DNA from: Aaosphaeria pasadenensis
Lineage: Eukaryota; Ascomycota; Dothideomycetes; Pleosporales
NCBI GenBank assembly: GCA_022813625.1
Contig: JAKLMB010000010.1
Coordinates: 558,001-622,000, forward strand
Direction: 5' to 3'
Length of the DNA: 64,000 bases
Part shown: positions 1 through 12,636 of the stretch, in pieces
Position numbering within the stretch: position 1 is the first letter of the stretch
How the letters are laid out: each line of letters begins with the position of its first letter
Notes under the pieces: generated by a model
Told to the model about the DNA's origin: nothing
The model's input: the letters and a program-made list of their open reading frames with translations, nothing else
Databases searched by the model: none
Program-made: the position numbers and the translations under genes

Positions 1-1882
1 GTCGAGATGATTTGTTCGTAACCTTTGACGCAGCCTTATCGCGTTTGTATAAGGGGAGTGCGCGTCGCAGTCTTGGATGGATGGGGATATCATGTTTGCT
101 TCAACCAGACATACGTCTTCTAGGACGCCATTGATCGATTCTGGCTCGCTTGGCAATAGATCGCACCAAGATAATGATTTCTATTCAATGAATTTTCCAG
201 ATCAGGGAAGAGGAGAAAGTATCATCCAATTTTGGAGTTGCGCGCAACTGGCGACCCTATGTGTAATTTGCTGAAAATTGAGATCTTGACATGTAAGAAA
301 TATTAAACTCGCTTTGTTCGCTTTCTAATTTTCTAATGATAGGCATTTGCCTGCCCTAAGAATATTGTATTGTGTAAGTCTGTTCTACTGTATTTAGATA
401 CGACTGTCTATAATCATCGTGAATATCCGGACGCGTGTCAATCAGCAATACATGAGAGAACGAGAGTAGTCATCCGGCGACCGTAGTTATTCTCAATTAG
501 AGAGCACACCCAAATGGATGATTAGGGAGAGGTGACTAATACTAGGCGACTTACGCATATGAATGCTTATTGCAGGCTGAAAGGCCAGAATCATGACTCG
601 TCATCCTCAAGGAGAAGACTAATCGGGCGACGTATGCAGTCGCTTTGATCCGAACGACCCAAAAGACTGCAACCAGCAATCCAATTCGTAAGGAGTTCGC
701 GATATATGGCCGTCAAAGGTGTTGTGATCCATTTGGGCTCCTCTTGATAGGCCAATGCGGTGATAGAGGGTGCAATTGAGTACAGGCAACAACATCGTTT
801 CGGTTAGCGTCCTGGAGATGGGTGGTGCAGGCCGAAGGGGTACAAAGAATATCCCGGTTATCCTCCGATCACCGCAAGGCAACTAAGACAAGAATACGTA
901 TTGGGTCCAGGTGGCGATTCCTCGTTGATTACCCATTTTATTGATCGTTGTAGAGTGGCCAAGTCGGAATTTGTAGAAGCCCAAGGGTTCGGCGGAGCAC
1001 TTGGAGATATCGCCTAAAGAAGACGTTCTTGAGGTTCTACTGTGTGCGCATGTGGCTTCCTGTCCAAGCAAGACGAGAGTCTAGCCAAGAGGAACTGGGA
1101 GTTCGACTATCTCTAGGCCTCCTTGTCCAGCTGCGAGGTAGAGGGGAATGTTCCGATATCCGGGGCTTAGGGAGCGTAGTGAGCGTTGGAGTGACAGTGA
1201 CGTTAGCAGAGCCTCACTAGAGGTGCACAGGCGCACAGCCCATAGGCAAAGTCTCATGACATCGCAAGTCTAGGGGAGTCTAAGGTAGTCTGTGGTAGTC
1301 TGTGGTAGTCTGCTCTCTTGCGCAGTAGGTCTGGAGCGGGGGCGCGCGCTGAGGCGTCTTTGTGAGGGGGGGATGCGGGTGAGCAGAAGTGGCATAGTTC
1401 ATGGTTGGAGTCATACTGCGAAATGTGTGCAGCAATACAGATTCCGCTGAAGGGGGAGATTGTCCATTGACTGACTCACTTGCTCCTCAAGTGCCGATAC
1501 GAGTGGGTTCATCGTATCGATATTGAGGGAGTTGCATGTGCACAATGGATTTCCCCGAACCCTGTGGCCTGCTTGTTTGTAGCAATCCGGACGGATCCTT
1601 CGTTGCGTGATGATCGGAGTTGAGACTTGGCCCGCTCGATCCATCTTTGAATTTTGACTCCTCCAGATAATCTTCAGCTCGGCAGGGTGCGCGAACTATG
1701 CAGTTTGGCGGCGGGGAGCATGTCCCATTGGCAGGTAGCCTATGAGAGTGAATGTACGGGAGGAATTCTGACGAATGAGCGACCTTCATTTTCCGGTCAG
1801 ACAGGAGGAGGCAAGACTGGGTCAAAAGTCTACGTAGCGACCGCATCGTCCCGTACGCACAAGGTCTGCAAATTTTCTGCAG

Positions 1883-1988
1883 GAAGCAAGTGTGTGCGGG
1901 CCCGGAGAATGAATGCATGGGTTGGATGACAAAGGCTTCGGTCAAGTGCGACCAACCCTACGCCTGCTCGTACAATCTGGAGAGACTG
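1883..1988 (+). other. Candidate internal exon of a Cys-rich protein (weak)
   Basis: The segment is preceded by TTTTCTGCAG, a good 3' splice site, and followed directly by GTGAGT, a perfect 5' splice site. In between one frame is open and encodes about 35 residues with four cysteines spaced C-x6-C-x10-C-x5-C. Joining to a CAG at about 2049-2051 would continue in an open frame to a stop near 2232, with more cysteines. I found no signal peptide or first exon upstream, so this may be chance. Confidence 0.18.
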
Positions 1989-2580
1989 TGAGTCGATGAG
2001 TCGACGGTTGATGGTGCGCAAGCAAACATCTTGGCCCCACGCCGCCCTCAGATTGTTGGGGAAGCGTGGCCTGGATACAAAGGAAGGGCGTAATGCGGGC
2101 TGGGCAGCGTGCTCCTCTTCCTGTGTGCAATTACTGTACTACTGGAACTGTACGTCTCAGAAGTCGTCTGGGCCCATGTGTCCAGAGTCCAGACGGAGAA
2201 TTTACGTAGATGGCTTCAACAACACCAGTTGATCGAATTGTTTCTTTCACACTACACTCACCGACGTGAACCATAGTGGGGAAAGGTTTTGAACATGCAA
2301 GCAACCGGCGCTGTGCGAATCAGAGACTGTAGGGAGCCGACTAGTAGCAACAGCCACTTGTGGCTTTTCGAAAATGAAGTCATTATTGGCCGGATGACAG
2401 TGGCATTGGGAGCGGTTGTGGCAGTGTGCATTTTTGTGTAGCGGTCAAGTCGCAATAGCTTGAGAGGAGGTCGCAGGCTAACTAGAGCCAGTGAGTGCTG
2501 GGGCCCTTGGAGGGGAGGGGGTAGGAGGGAGGGGGGGCATTGAGGCGCAGAGGGGGGAGGGAAAGCGGGAAGAAATGGGT

Positions 2581-2607
2581 GTCTTTGGTGTCTTTGGTGT
2601 CTTTGGT
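2581..2607. repeat. 9-bp tandem repeat, three copies
   Basis: Three perfect head-to-tail copies of GTCTTTGGT inside a G-rich, gene-free stretch. Confidence 0.9.
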
Positions 2608-4340
2608 GGGCTATCTGGGCGATGTCTGGGTGGTTTCAGCGGTAGTGCCCGGCGAACATCTCCCGTGCACCTTTTCTTGGTCCCCCATCATGGCCCGCCC
2701 ATACCCATAGCGTACCATGGCTGCCATACCCATACCCGTGCGGCCGTGCCCATACGATCCCTCGTACAATAATAGTGCTGCCTGCGCTGCCTGAAAGCCA
2801 CCGATAGCAATCCTGGCCTATCCTAAGGCGCAGTCGTCGAATCGTCGAATCACGATCAGTGGCGTCATAGAGTTCGAATTAACTATTGCACACCATCCAC
2901 GGTGCGTTTCGCAAGTGTTTGTTACATCGTTCGCATGAACATTTGTCAGTCAAGGAACGGTGGAATCGTTGCTTGTGATGGTGGTGATCCTTTGTTTGGA
3001 TCCACAGGTTCCATCAAGAGGAAACCAGCGGCAAGTAGCCATCAGGAAGCAGATCATTGATGCATAGTCGCCGTGCATGATGAGGATTAGGATAAGGATT
3101 AGACATTGTGTTTCTTGTGGTTACTGTGTATAGCAACTACGAGTATGAGTAGTAGGGAGTCTGGTAAGAGTCGGCCGACGGAGCGCGTACTGGGACGTAC
3201 CATAGTGGTGGGTTGAAGGCATGAATGGAGGCGCAGCCAATCAGAGGACGATACGGTCGCGCGTCTTCTGACTATGAAGCATGCCGGGCATAGATGGATA
3301 CGATAGTGTAGTGTCTTGAATTGTCTCTTCTCTAGCGCGCGCCGACGGTCTTGCCTGTTCGTCATGGGGGAGCTGCAGTTTGTCATATGTACTTGTACCG
3401 TGTAGGGGGTGCGGTGTGCAGTGTGCGTGCAGTGGTCTACGAGTATGGTGAGGTGAGGGCAGTGAATGAATGGATGAGTGAATGCCAAATGGTGGACTCG
3501 GTGGTTGTGGTAGATGTTTGTTGACCGCCTACTTGATTGGGGATAGCGTTCTAAGGTAGGGGGAGTCGACTGTGGTGACGAAGAGAATGGGGAGGGATGG
3601 GATGGGATGGGGGCTGCTGGCAGAGCGAGAGCGAGCTCCGTGAGATCAGTAAGTGGAGTGGATGAGTGAGTGAATGACTGTCCAGTGTCGAGTGTCTAAC
3701 TGTCTACGTACTCGCAAAGTGCAAGAGTCGAGGTGGCTAAGCCCAGATGGTAAGGGTGAGCCCTTGTTGCCTTGGGCTAATGTAGGGTAGGGCAGGGCAG
3801 GGCAGGAGCAGGGAAGCTTAGAGGGGAGGGTTAGGGTGTTAGGGTGTAGGCAGGCAGGGCAGGCGCGCAAGGACCCACCCATCCACACCATGGTCCATGC
3901 CACTACCAGCAGCCATAGCATAGCTCCATCCATACAAACCATACCCCGGTCTGTCCACTACTCTCTACAGATATACATATTCCTACATTTCCACCTTCAA
4001 TCCATCTTCTCTCCTCCTTCATCCACCACATCCCACAACAACATTCCACCTGTCCAACAAAACATCTGTCCCATCCTACCCTCCCTCCATACAATCATCC
4101 AACCTTCCTTCCAGGTCTGAATACAAAGAGTCTTCCCATTCACCACCACCACCACCACTGCTATAAGGACTACCACCACAAACCGTCACCATTCAGCAAT
4201 CCACTTTGAATCAATCACCGGCCTCCTACTGTGCACACCAAAACTATAAAACCCACCTCCATCGCCTGGCACCGGTCGTCGTCACCACGGCTTCCTCACC
4301 TCGCCCAATCTTGAAGAACACTTCTACACCTTCCGCAGAG

Positions 4341-5105
4341 ATGCCTTCCCTAGTTCGAACCAACACCATGCCTACTCTCGTCCGCTCCAAGTCCGTCAGG
4401 TCGTCCAGGAGCTCCACCTCTTCTGACGCTTCTCCCCGTGTCGGCTTCTTGAGGGACCCCGTGAGCTCTGTCTCCCGTCCCGCTGACCACGACGAGGGCT
4501 GGGCTGCTTACCACTTCGAGATGCACGCCCGCCGCTGTGCCTACTGCGTCGACCCATACCAGGTCCACCGTCGTCATCAGCAGCTCTGTGACCAGGGCCA
4601 CCGCCTGGCCCAGGAAGTCGCCCGCTTCCTCTACAACAACTCCAAGGGGGAGACCTACAGCACTGCTGAGGAGGAGAACAAGCTCGTCCGTGTTGAGATG
4701 CCCGCCGACTACCTCGAGGTCAAGGGCTTGCTGAAGGCCATTGAGCGCAGCGCACGTCACCGCTCACGCTCTCCCTTTGTCTCCATGGACCGCACCTACT
4801 ACGTTGCTCCCCGCCAGCGATCACGCTCTGTCAAGATTGAGCAGCCAAAGCGACCACGATCTGGCGAGATTGTTGACTGGCCGGCCACTGTAGAGAAGCT
4901 CTCTGCATCACCAAAGCCCAAGGCCCCAGCCCCAGCTGTCAAGGCCGTCGCCGAGATCAACAACTCTACCGGCTCTCGACGCGGTTCTCTCTACGAGCAG
5001 GACATTGCTGATATGCGCCGGAATGCAAAGCATTACCGGGTGGAGGTGCGAGAGCCCTCTGTGCGCGACATCCGCGAGCACAGGTCCTCTGGCTACTACC
5101 GATGA
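4341..5105 (+). CDS. Conserved small basic protein, function unknown (254 aa)
   Basis: Single-exon gene. I chose the ATG at 4341 because it is the first in-frame ATG after a C/A-rich leader. The N terminus is rich in Ser, Arg and Thr. Residues of about 55-100 form the most structured part and include CAYC, then 13 residues, then CDQGH. That C-x2-C-x13-C-x3-H arrangement could bind zinc, but this is inference. A predicted helical part follows, then a tail with SR and RSRS runs and basic patches (RHRSRS, RQRSRS) that suggest nuclear or RNA-related location. The third-position C bias is strong, as in a well-expressed gene. I do not recognise a named family. The nearest genes are more than 7 kb away on the 3' side, so context gives no clue. 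Confidence 0.85.
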   Translation: MPSLVRTNTMPTLVRSKSVRSSRSSTSSDASPRVGFLRDPVSSVSRPADHDEGWAAYHFEMHARRCAYCVDPYQVHRRHQQLCDQGHRLAQEVARFLYNNSKGETYSTAEEENKLVRVEMPADYLEVKGLLKAIERSARHRSRSPFVSMDRTYYVAPRQRSRSVKIEQPKRPRSGEIVDWPATVEKLSASPKPKAPAPAVKAVAEINNSTGSRRGSLYEQDIADMRRNAKHYRVEVREPSVRDIREHRSSGYYR

Positions 5106-6008
5106 ATGAACCACCGTTTCCTTTATTTGGGATGATTTTATTATACTACAAAGCGTCTATATGCACACCATACGAAAACCCAGCCACCGGCAAAGCCTAG
5201 ACAAGAGGACTACGCTCAGTCTAGAGCGTTTCACCAACCAACAACCCAATGGCCGTTTGGCGCATGCTGCAAAAGCTGCGCCCTGCAACTTCAGTTAATT
5301 GTGTCGATTATTTCCAGCATCAACAAGTTTTGATCAGAGGTCCTTGTTTTGCTTTGCTTGCGGGAGGAAGCACTGCGTTTGCTGTTATGAAGGAAAGATA
5401 CTCGGGGTTTGCATGGAATGAAGCGGAGAAGAGGGAGATGCAAGGGCGCCCACAGACTACAGTGGGGGTCCAATTTGCAGAGGAACTTGGGTGGAAGACG
5501 GACATATCACAATGTGATGACGTCTGGGGCTTACGAGCTGAATGAGAACAATGGAACCCACGACAGGAGGGAAGGGGACATTAGGATAGACAGTTGAATG
5601 GAATAAACACTGTTGTAACACAAAACCCAAAATCTTGCATTCCCCCAAGCCTTTTTCCCTTGAACACTTGAGTGATGAACCGTTCACCCTGCCCTCCGCA
5701 CTTTTGATTCGCGAATGGGTCGAGAGAGAGATTGTAATGAATTGAAAAAATGCCCCTGGAGGCTTTCTCTTCCACCTGCGAATGGACAGTCCCACGCAGC
5801 CTCGCAGCATACCTCTGGCTTGACCTTCCGTCCCCCTTTCCCGTCCCCGTACGCACCAGGCCAGGAACTCTCCCACCGTGCGTCCTATCTCCTCTCACAA
5901 TTTCTAGTAGTGCTGAGGGAGGTGACTGGGGGGGAGGGGTGTATGCTGCTGCTGCAGCAACAGCTACCTAGTTTACGAGGTACTGCTATATATCTTGGCT
6001 AAGTATTT

Positions 6009-6187
6009 GCACGCACGCACGCACGCACGCACACACCCCACCACACACCACGCCGAATGCAGAAAGCAAGACACCCCACCACCACCGGCAGCACAACAAC
6101 ACACTTGATACACAACATCAGTCAGTCAGTCAGTCAGTCAAGTCAGTCAAGTCACCAATGCACGCACGCACGCACGCACGCACGCAC
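6009..6187. repeat. Microsatellite cluster (GCAC)n-(AGTC)n-(GCAC)n
   Basis: About seven GCAC units at 6009-6036, AGTC units at 6118-6153 and a second block of about seven GCAC units at 6160-6187. The two GCAC blocks flank the AGTC block within 180 bp. Confidence 0.9.
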
Positions 6188-6655
6188 CGCGGCGTGACTA
6201 CGGGTGCGCCGACCACGCGACTTGTTCTTTTTTTTTTTTTGCTTGCTGCTGCAGTGGAGTGCATCCTTGGTTTTAGATAGGTACTTTCGGAGTAGTTTAG
6301 GTACTTGGAAAAACGCGGAAAATGCAAATGTGAAAGAAAGTGTAAGAAATTAAAAGGTGCAGTTTTGCATATTGGATACAGTGCAAGAAAGCTGTGGCTA
6401 GGGTGCAAAAATGGTTGAAGTTTTGGGGTTTTGCATATTAAGGCGTGCCAGTGAGTAGTGCAGAAGTGAGGTGGAAGCTGTGGGTGTTGTGTAACAGTGC
6501 GCCGTACTGCATTTTTCCACTTCAAATCTATTTCATTTTGTTTGGGTATAGGTATGAGTATAGAGTGTAGTGTAGCAGGGGAGGAGAAAAAAAGTGCGAG
6601 ATAATTACTAAATTGATCGAACGACAGTGGTGCACTTTGGAATTCGTAGGGTGTG

Positions 6656-6681
6656 AGCAGCAGCAGCAGCAGCAGCAGCAG
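6656..6681. repeat. (AGC)n microsatellite
   Basis: Nearly nine AGC units in non-coding sequence. Confidence 0.9.
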
Positions 6682-7614
6682 TAGACAGCATGGGTGTTGA
6701 TCGATGAATGGATCGGGCGATTAATCGAGAGTATCGGATATTTTTATTACTGTTGACTATGCATGTATGCATGTGTGCAGCGTAAGCAGAGTAGACACCT
6801 TTTTTTGATATTGCTAGGGTGAAACGATGGTGAAGGTACGAGGTATGTGTTGAGGTTATCATTCTGATAGGCAGGGAGAGGTCGTAGAGACGGCCGACCG
6901 ACCGATTGATCGACTACGACTAGTTAATTACTGCTGATATTCCATGCTGTAGCACGAACTAAATGTCGCGTAGTTTTGGTATGTAAGTAAGATGCACGTA
7001 TAACTATACTTTGATTTTCAAGGTGCATTTCTGCCTGCCTGCGTGCTTGGAAGCATCCGCTGTAGGTAGTGTAATGCGCAATACTGCCAAACAGTCAAGA
7101 CAGACAAGACGAGACAGGCAGTATGCGACCACTACCGACGTCAGATGCCCCCTCCGGACGGGCAGGGCGTTAGGCGGCCACACACACGACCACTCACGAA
7201 CCGACGTTCCCGCGACGACGGCTGGCATATGTGCGAGAATGAGAGGAGAGGTGTCGTTGGGGCCTGGAACCCTGAACCCTTTTCGTTCGCAAACGCAACT
7301 AGTTTGCGAGTTTCTTACGGACGGCAGCGCTGGTTATCGATAGTGAAGTTGATCGGCTGTGGTTGTTGTCAGGGTTGTGCGAAGTTGCGCAAGAGTCATG
7401 GGCATGGGAAATTAGGACTATTGGCATGGTATATTGGATTTTTATTTTAACTATTAATTTATTTATGGCGAGATGGATTATGGATACCAGGTGCAATAGT
7501 GTTTTACGTCGTGCCTCGAAACGTTCATGCGCGTACCTTGAGAAGATCGTGGGGAGTGGAGAAGTGGTTTGCCTGAGCTATTCACCACCTTGCTCAGTGA
7601 TAAATTGCGTCGGC

Positions 7615-7644
7615 TGGTTGGTTGGTTGGTTGGTTGGTTGGTTG
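7615..7644. repeat. (TGGT)n microsatellite
   Basis: About seven units of TGGT, followed shortly by a GACGGC/GACGAT-rich run at 7680-7712. Confidence 0.9.
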
Positions 7645-9424
7645 GCTGGCTGATGTGCGAAATGAAGACGTGGTTGAATAGACGACGGCGACGGCGACGA
7701 CGATGATGACGATGTGCGCAATCGGTCGCACCACCATCTGTCTGGCTTACGCTGCCTGCTTGCTGAGGCGCGCACGACTCACACGGGACACACCTCGTCT
7801 ATCATGTTTTGTGGTCTCTCATTCGCAGACGAGGCTGTTTCAGATAGTGACGACGTCAACCTTTTTGCTTACCAGCATCTCTGCGTCTGCGTCCCCGTCT
7901 ACGTTTACGTCTACGTCGACATGTTTGCAATTACGAAAATGCCCAGATGATAGAGGCGAATGCGCAAGGCAGGCAAGAAACTTGGCCATAATGTCGTCCT
8001 TGTCTGAAGGGGGATGGATGACGAGAGTGCGGGCCCAGCATCTTGGTTAGGAGACTTGTGATGGTGTTGTAGATCTTCCTTCCGACTCTGCCTGTGAAAG
8101 GGTGAGGCGGGTCGCGAAGGGGAGGCAACTATGGAAGGGTCCCTTGGCTTGGATATTATTTTTGCTTTTTCTTATTCTGGTCGAGTGCGATAATGGAGGG
8201 GAAATAACTTGGGGATCGGAGTCGGCACTTTTGCAAAAGGCGGAGATGAACAGATAGACGTGGAACTGACATGGAGTACTCCGTGCTTGTGATCACCAAT
8301 GAACCTGTCGACTTGATTGTCGTGTCTAACACCTCGACTCGACATGGTCCACGTGTTTGGCCAACACCAAGACCTCGAGTCCACGTTGGACGAACCATAG
8401 AGGGTCCGGTGTACCTGTTTGAAACAGGTCGATTGCTAACAAACATACTACGACCAAAACCGTGACCGAGGGCATCTATGCATCGCATCGCGCCGTGAAG
8501 CCGAAGTCCCTCCTCTCTTCCTACTTGTAGATAGTCTGCCGTGCCGAAGAGCTCCACGACGTCAAAAGCTTTGACACGTCAACTTGACAAACTGGGATAC
8601 CGTGGAATGGCTACGAGCAACTACCTCTCGTATTCCCAACCTCGGTGCAAGAACATACCGCACTTCCCAGCACACGGGATCTCGCTTTTCAGGGTCCAGC
8701 GTCCCTCGTTGAAGCCTCACGATGCCGGCAAATACCCTGTGGGGAGCAAACATGACTATCATCTATGTATCGGGCACCATCACGTTATCGTAGTATAGTT
8801 CGAAGATCATAATGACACGTTAGGGCTTCAAACGCAGCAAACACCAGTTTGAACAATCGGATATACTCTCGGACCTATGAAAAGAACCGACACCTCGAAA
8901 ATGAGGCGTGAACACGCGTATCTGGGCGATATCTAGGGGAATGGGGATACCTCGGCGGAGATCGGTGGCGAGTTCCGTGAGCTGGCACGGCAACACAACA
9001 TCATGTATGCACACACTGTACGAGTATTGGACTGTATGTAAGAACTGCTGACCGTGCTACTATGGTCTGCCCGGCTCGGCTTCGGTACCTGAACTCTTCT
9101 GCCGTCTCAGTCGATGTCGATGATCGTCGCGCCTTTTCAAATTGGGACAGAACTAAATGAAGACATTCGTTGGCAAAGACTCCACGTGGGATCGATTACT
9201 CAGAGTGGTCTTGCGGATGTCAAAGGTGTCGACTTGCAATTATCGAGACCGGTGATTGAGGGGTGCATTGTTTGAAGCAGATGTTGTACATACATGTACA
9301 TACACATAGTAATTACATACATATCTACCCCAAATAGGCACGTACCTGAGTTGGCAGTCCAATCCATCGAGACAGAAACAACAAATGGCCGACCAAAAGT
9401 GGACATCGTCTGATATCCGCTCCA

Positions 9425-9450
9425 CCTGCCAGCCTGCCAGCCTGCCAGCC
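9425..9450. repeat. 8-bp tandem repeat, three copies
   Basis: Three copies of CCTGCCAG, the last one imperfect, in a gene-free stretch. Confidence 0.85.
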
Positions 9451-9503
9451 TCTCCAGTCGGACAATTGATGCAGTTAGCCGTGTCCACCTCAACCGACGC
9501 TGA

Positions 9504-9519
9504 CATGCGCGCGCGCATG
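9504..9519. repeat. 16-bp perfect palindrome, alternating purine-pyrimidine
   Basis: CATGCGCGCGCGCATG reads the same on both strands. The (CG)n core is of the kind that can form Z-DNA in vitro. Confidence 0.85.
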
Positions 9520-12500
9520 CGCACATACGGGCGTGTTGATCACTCAATCATCTTTCGAACCATCGTCGACGAAATCATGGCATACACGGCTCGCTTGCGC
9601 AATCCAGTCGCTACCGCTTTACCAGTCCGGGGCATATCCACAATGCCAACTCACATCGCTCACTCGCGATGTATGTGGGCATTACAAGGAGGTTCCTGGC
9701 ATGGTCCGTCCAACGAGATGGCAATTCCCCGCCGTCGAAAAGGGATCTCTTTCTCAACAAACAGATTGCGATCATGTCACTGGCCGATGCACGATATGTC
9801 GGTATGGGGTTTGGGGTTTAACCCCGTGCCCGACTCGTCGACACCGGTGGTCGCTTGCGCGTCTGTCGTCCACTGCATCTGCACGCAAGCTGCAGCTCTA
9901 ATGCATTGCAGCCTCACCGGTGAAGGTGGTGAACAGCTAGCTGATGAAGCAGACGGCCGACGCGTTTACTTGTCTTCATCTATCCACGTCTGCATTCTCT
10001 TGATTACTCGTGCTTCTCTAGACCTTGTTACGGAGATAATATGCCAATTATGTTACAATTGATAGGTTGAGAATCGTGATGCCAAAGGGAAATACACAAG
10101 CGAGTTACATCCATGCATTCTCATACTATTCGGGTAAAGCATGTGAAAAGCACTGACAACTCGAGAGTCGAAAGGGCAGGGCTGTGCCTGTTTCGAACAG
10201 TGGCAGAAAGACGCTCTTCCATTGGACAGAGCCAGACACTTTGTACTCGCATACAACACCATGTTTGAATATCAAGTATCCCGCTATCATACAATCAAAA
10301 CAATTAGGGGGGTATGTGAGGCTGTGACAAGAAACACAACCACTCAGGGAACCCGGCCTGAGGCACACGTCCCGTATCTGGCTAATGATGAATTGCGCGG
10401 TCACACGTGATGGACTATAACTTCTTGGATGGGATGTGGCTTGCAAGCTGAAGGTCTTAATTGAAATTACTTCATATTACCAAAAAGCGTACCACCAACA
10501 ACATTCCAATAATTCACAGCCACAGGACTACTTCGGCCAGACCGATTGCTACAGATGAGGAAATGATCGGCCGTACCTGGGTGGGTTGAGAGTTTGGGGG
10601 CCGTTCGCACGTGAGCCAGCCCTATCAATTTCCCTCCCCGAGCCGAATTTCTAATATTAGCCCCCAAACCTTCCTCCATCCAGATTCTGCGCCTCTTTCT
10701 CGCATGTTTCGCATTCCAACCAACTTTCTGATCTTTTTGGAATTGCTCAGGGAATGGGACGAATGGCATACGTTCTTTCTGCCGGTTCAGCCCCCCAGCA
10801 AACGCGTCACTAAGGCCTTTACGGGTCCTGTTCCTGCTTTCTTTTTGTTGAACCTTGTTTTTTTGGTTCCAACAAGGACCGCCAGCCGGAAAAGATGTGT
10901 GCAGATGTGGTTTAGCGGACTATCTATCGTGGCCTCAGGCGTGCTCGTTCGCACGGGTTGTAGTCGGCGATTATATCGTAGAGAAGCTACTTGGATCACC
11001 AACAACAAAACTCCTAGTTCACTGACCTGGTTTATGTCAACACGATCTAGGCCAATTTGCGACGAGCAAGACACATCAAACGAGCATTGATTCCCGTCGT
11101 CAGGTAATGACGTCTGAACGCGACTCCAATTTCCGAACTTGAAAGCTGGAAGAAACATCTAGAATTGATCGCATCACGGGTTACGCACCAGAATACTGCG
11201 ACGCAACGACGACATGTGCGCTCAACGGTGAACAGCTACCTACGAGTACAACTAATTATAGCTCATACGCAAAGGAGCTACCAGTTGCTTCCCGAGAATC
11301 GCCATAGTTCCCATGAACACTACCTCGTTTTCTCCAATTAACAACGACACGCCAAAACTCTCCCCTAACTGACTGACCAACTGACTGGAATAACCATCCA
11401 ACAAGACAAGTGTCACTCCACCGCAACAACTTCATTCCTTGCTGACCACGCTCCCCTTTCCCTCCGATACGCATTTACCCCAGGGCGCTTGTCTGCCAGA
11501 AATCGCACGTTTCGAATCGCATTGCGCCCGATCCCCACATCGCCTCCGTACTCACTCGTACGTCTTGTTGCAACAGACAAGCCATCAAAGAACCGCTCGA
11601 TAGGCCACGATATCCTCCCGTCTTGTTAGCGACGATGTAGTCTCGCGCGTCTCGCGTGGTGTCTATGTTTGGCTCGCAAGCGCGGTCATGCATTTCTCTG
11701 CCTCTTTCTAAATGTGTGCGTTTCGTGCCCCTGGTGTAGACGCTTTTTCCGTCCTTCTGTTATTTGAAACGGGTAGGTAGAGGGACGGATTGTGGGCGCT
11801 TGTAGGTTGTGGTGGAGTGATGGGGTTTTTCTAGCCGCTTTGGTGGGCGCTGTTGCGGCACAGCAAGTATCAATTGATCCATCCTGCTTTTGGTCGACCG
11901 ATGTATGTCCGATGCGGAGAATTTGTTTGAAAAGTTTGTTTGCATTCGTTATTGTGGAATATGGCGTTAGATTGATTGTATCGATGATTATTTTCGTGAG
12001 ACGATACACGTGTGGGAACAGTGTGTATCAGTGGCGGGTTCGAAAGGATTTGCGACGCTTTGCTGGTTCAGTGATGGATATTCGAGACTAATAGAATGTT
12101 TTGCTATACATACATCTATTCAAGTTCAAATTGTATTATGTTTATCAATGAGAGCTGAACGTATGTGTGTTGGATAATGATAGCATATGATTGAGTCAAT
12201 GGATGTCTAGTTTCACTCTACCCGAAGGTAAGGAAATAGCATCCAAGCAGCTTCGTTGCGCTACTGTATGGATTGGTATGGAAGGTATATCATTGAAAAT
12301 CTGTAATGATGTGTGTGGGATGGATAGATGAATATCATAGTGAACTAGTTCTCATTTAACTGTGCAGTTTATCATTGGACTCGCCCAACAACAGTGGACG
12401 ACTATCGACCCACCACGTCCTATGCTGCTACATTTTGTTGCTTGATTGAAAATCTTTGTTTTCTTGTGTCTTAATTCTATCTTTTTGGCTAGATGATGCT

Positions 12501-12636
12501 CTAAATACAAGGGTGCGTGTGGAGAAGAATCGCGAAGCATGACACTTAACTTACATAAATCTAGTTTTACAGCAAAGCGGAGCACTCGAATCTTTCAAAC
12601 ATTCTACAAAACCCACACCCCCGAACCCCCAGTCCC

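Larger units (their letters stand above)
1..4340. other. Gene-poor stretch with no supported gene
   Basis: All open frames here are short, overlap on both strands and lack recognisable motifs. The stretch holds G-rich low-complexity DNA (around 2480-2610 and 3540-3860), a short TAGTCTG(T)GG tandem near 1277-1315 and a candidate Cys-rich exon described separately. The last 300 bases before 4341 are C/A-rich and T-poor, with many CACCAC runs, and look like the leader of the next gene. Confidence 0.6.
5106..12636. other. 7.5-kb gene-free stretch rich in simple repeats
   Basis: No open frame here has codon bias, family motifs or credible splice partners. The longest, about 225 codons at 9385-10062, reads through a CCTGCCAG tandem repeat and a CG palindrome and looks like chance. 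The stretch holds most of the window's microsatellites (GCAC, AGTC, AGC, GGTT and GACGGC types), a poly-T run near 6227-6240 and two short perfect palindromes (8413-8429, 9504-9519). Confidence 0.6.

Noticed and set aside
1487..1945. 152-codon minus-strand frame
   Set aside because: No motif, poor codon bias, and other overlapping frames of similar length exist on both strands.
3831..3844. Two TTAGGG copies resembling telomere repeat
   Set aside because: Only two copies and not contiguous, in generally G-rich DNA. This does not indicate a chromosome end or an interstitial telomere.
9385..10062. 225-codon plus-strand frame in the gene-free block
   Set aside because: No codon bias or domain, it runs through a tandem repeat and a palindrome, and a second frame overlaps it on the same strand.
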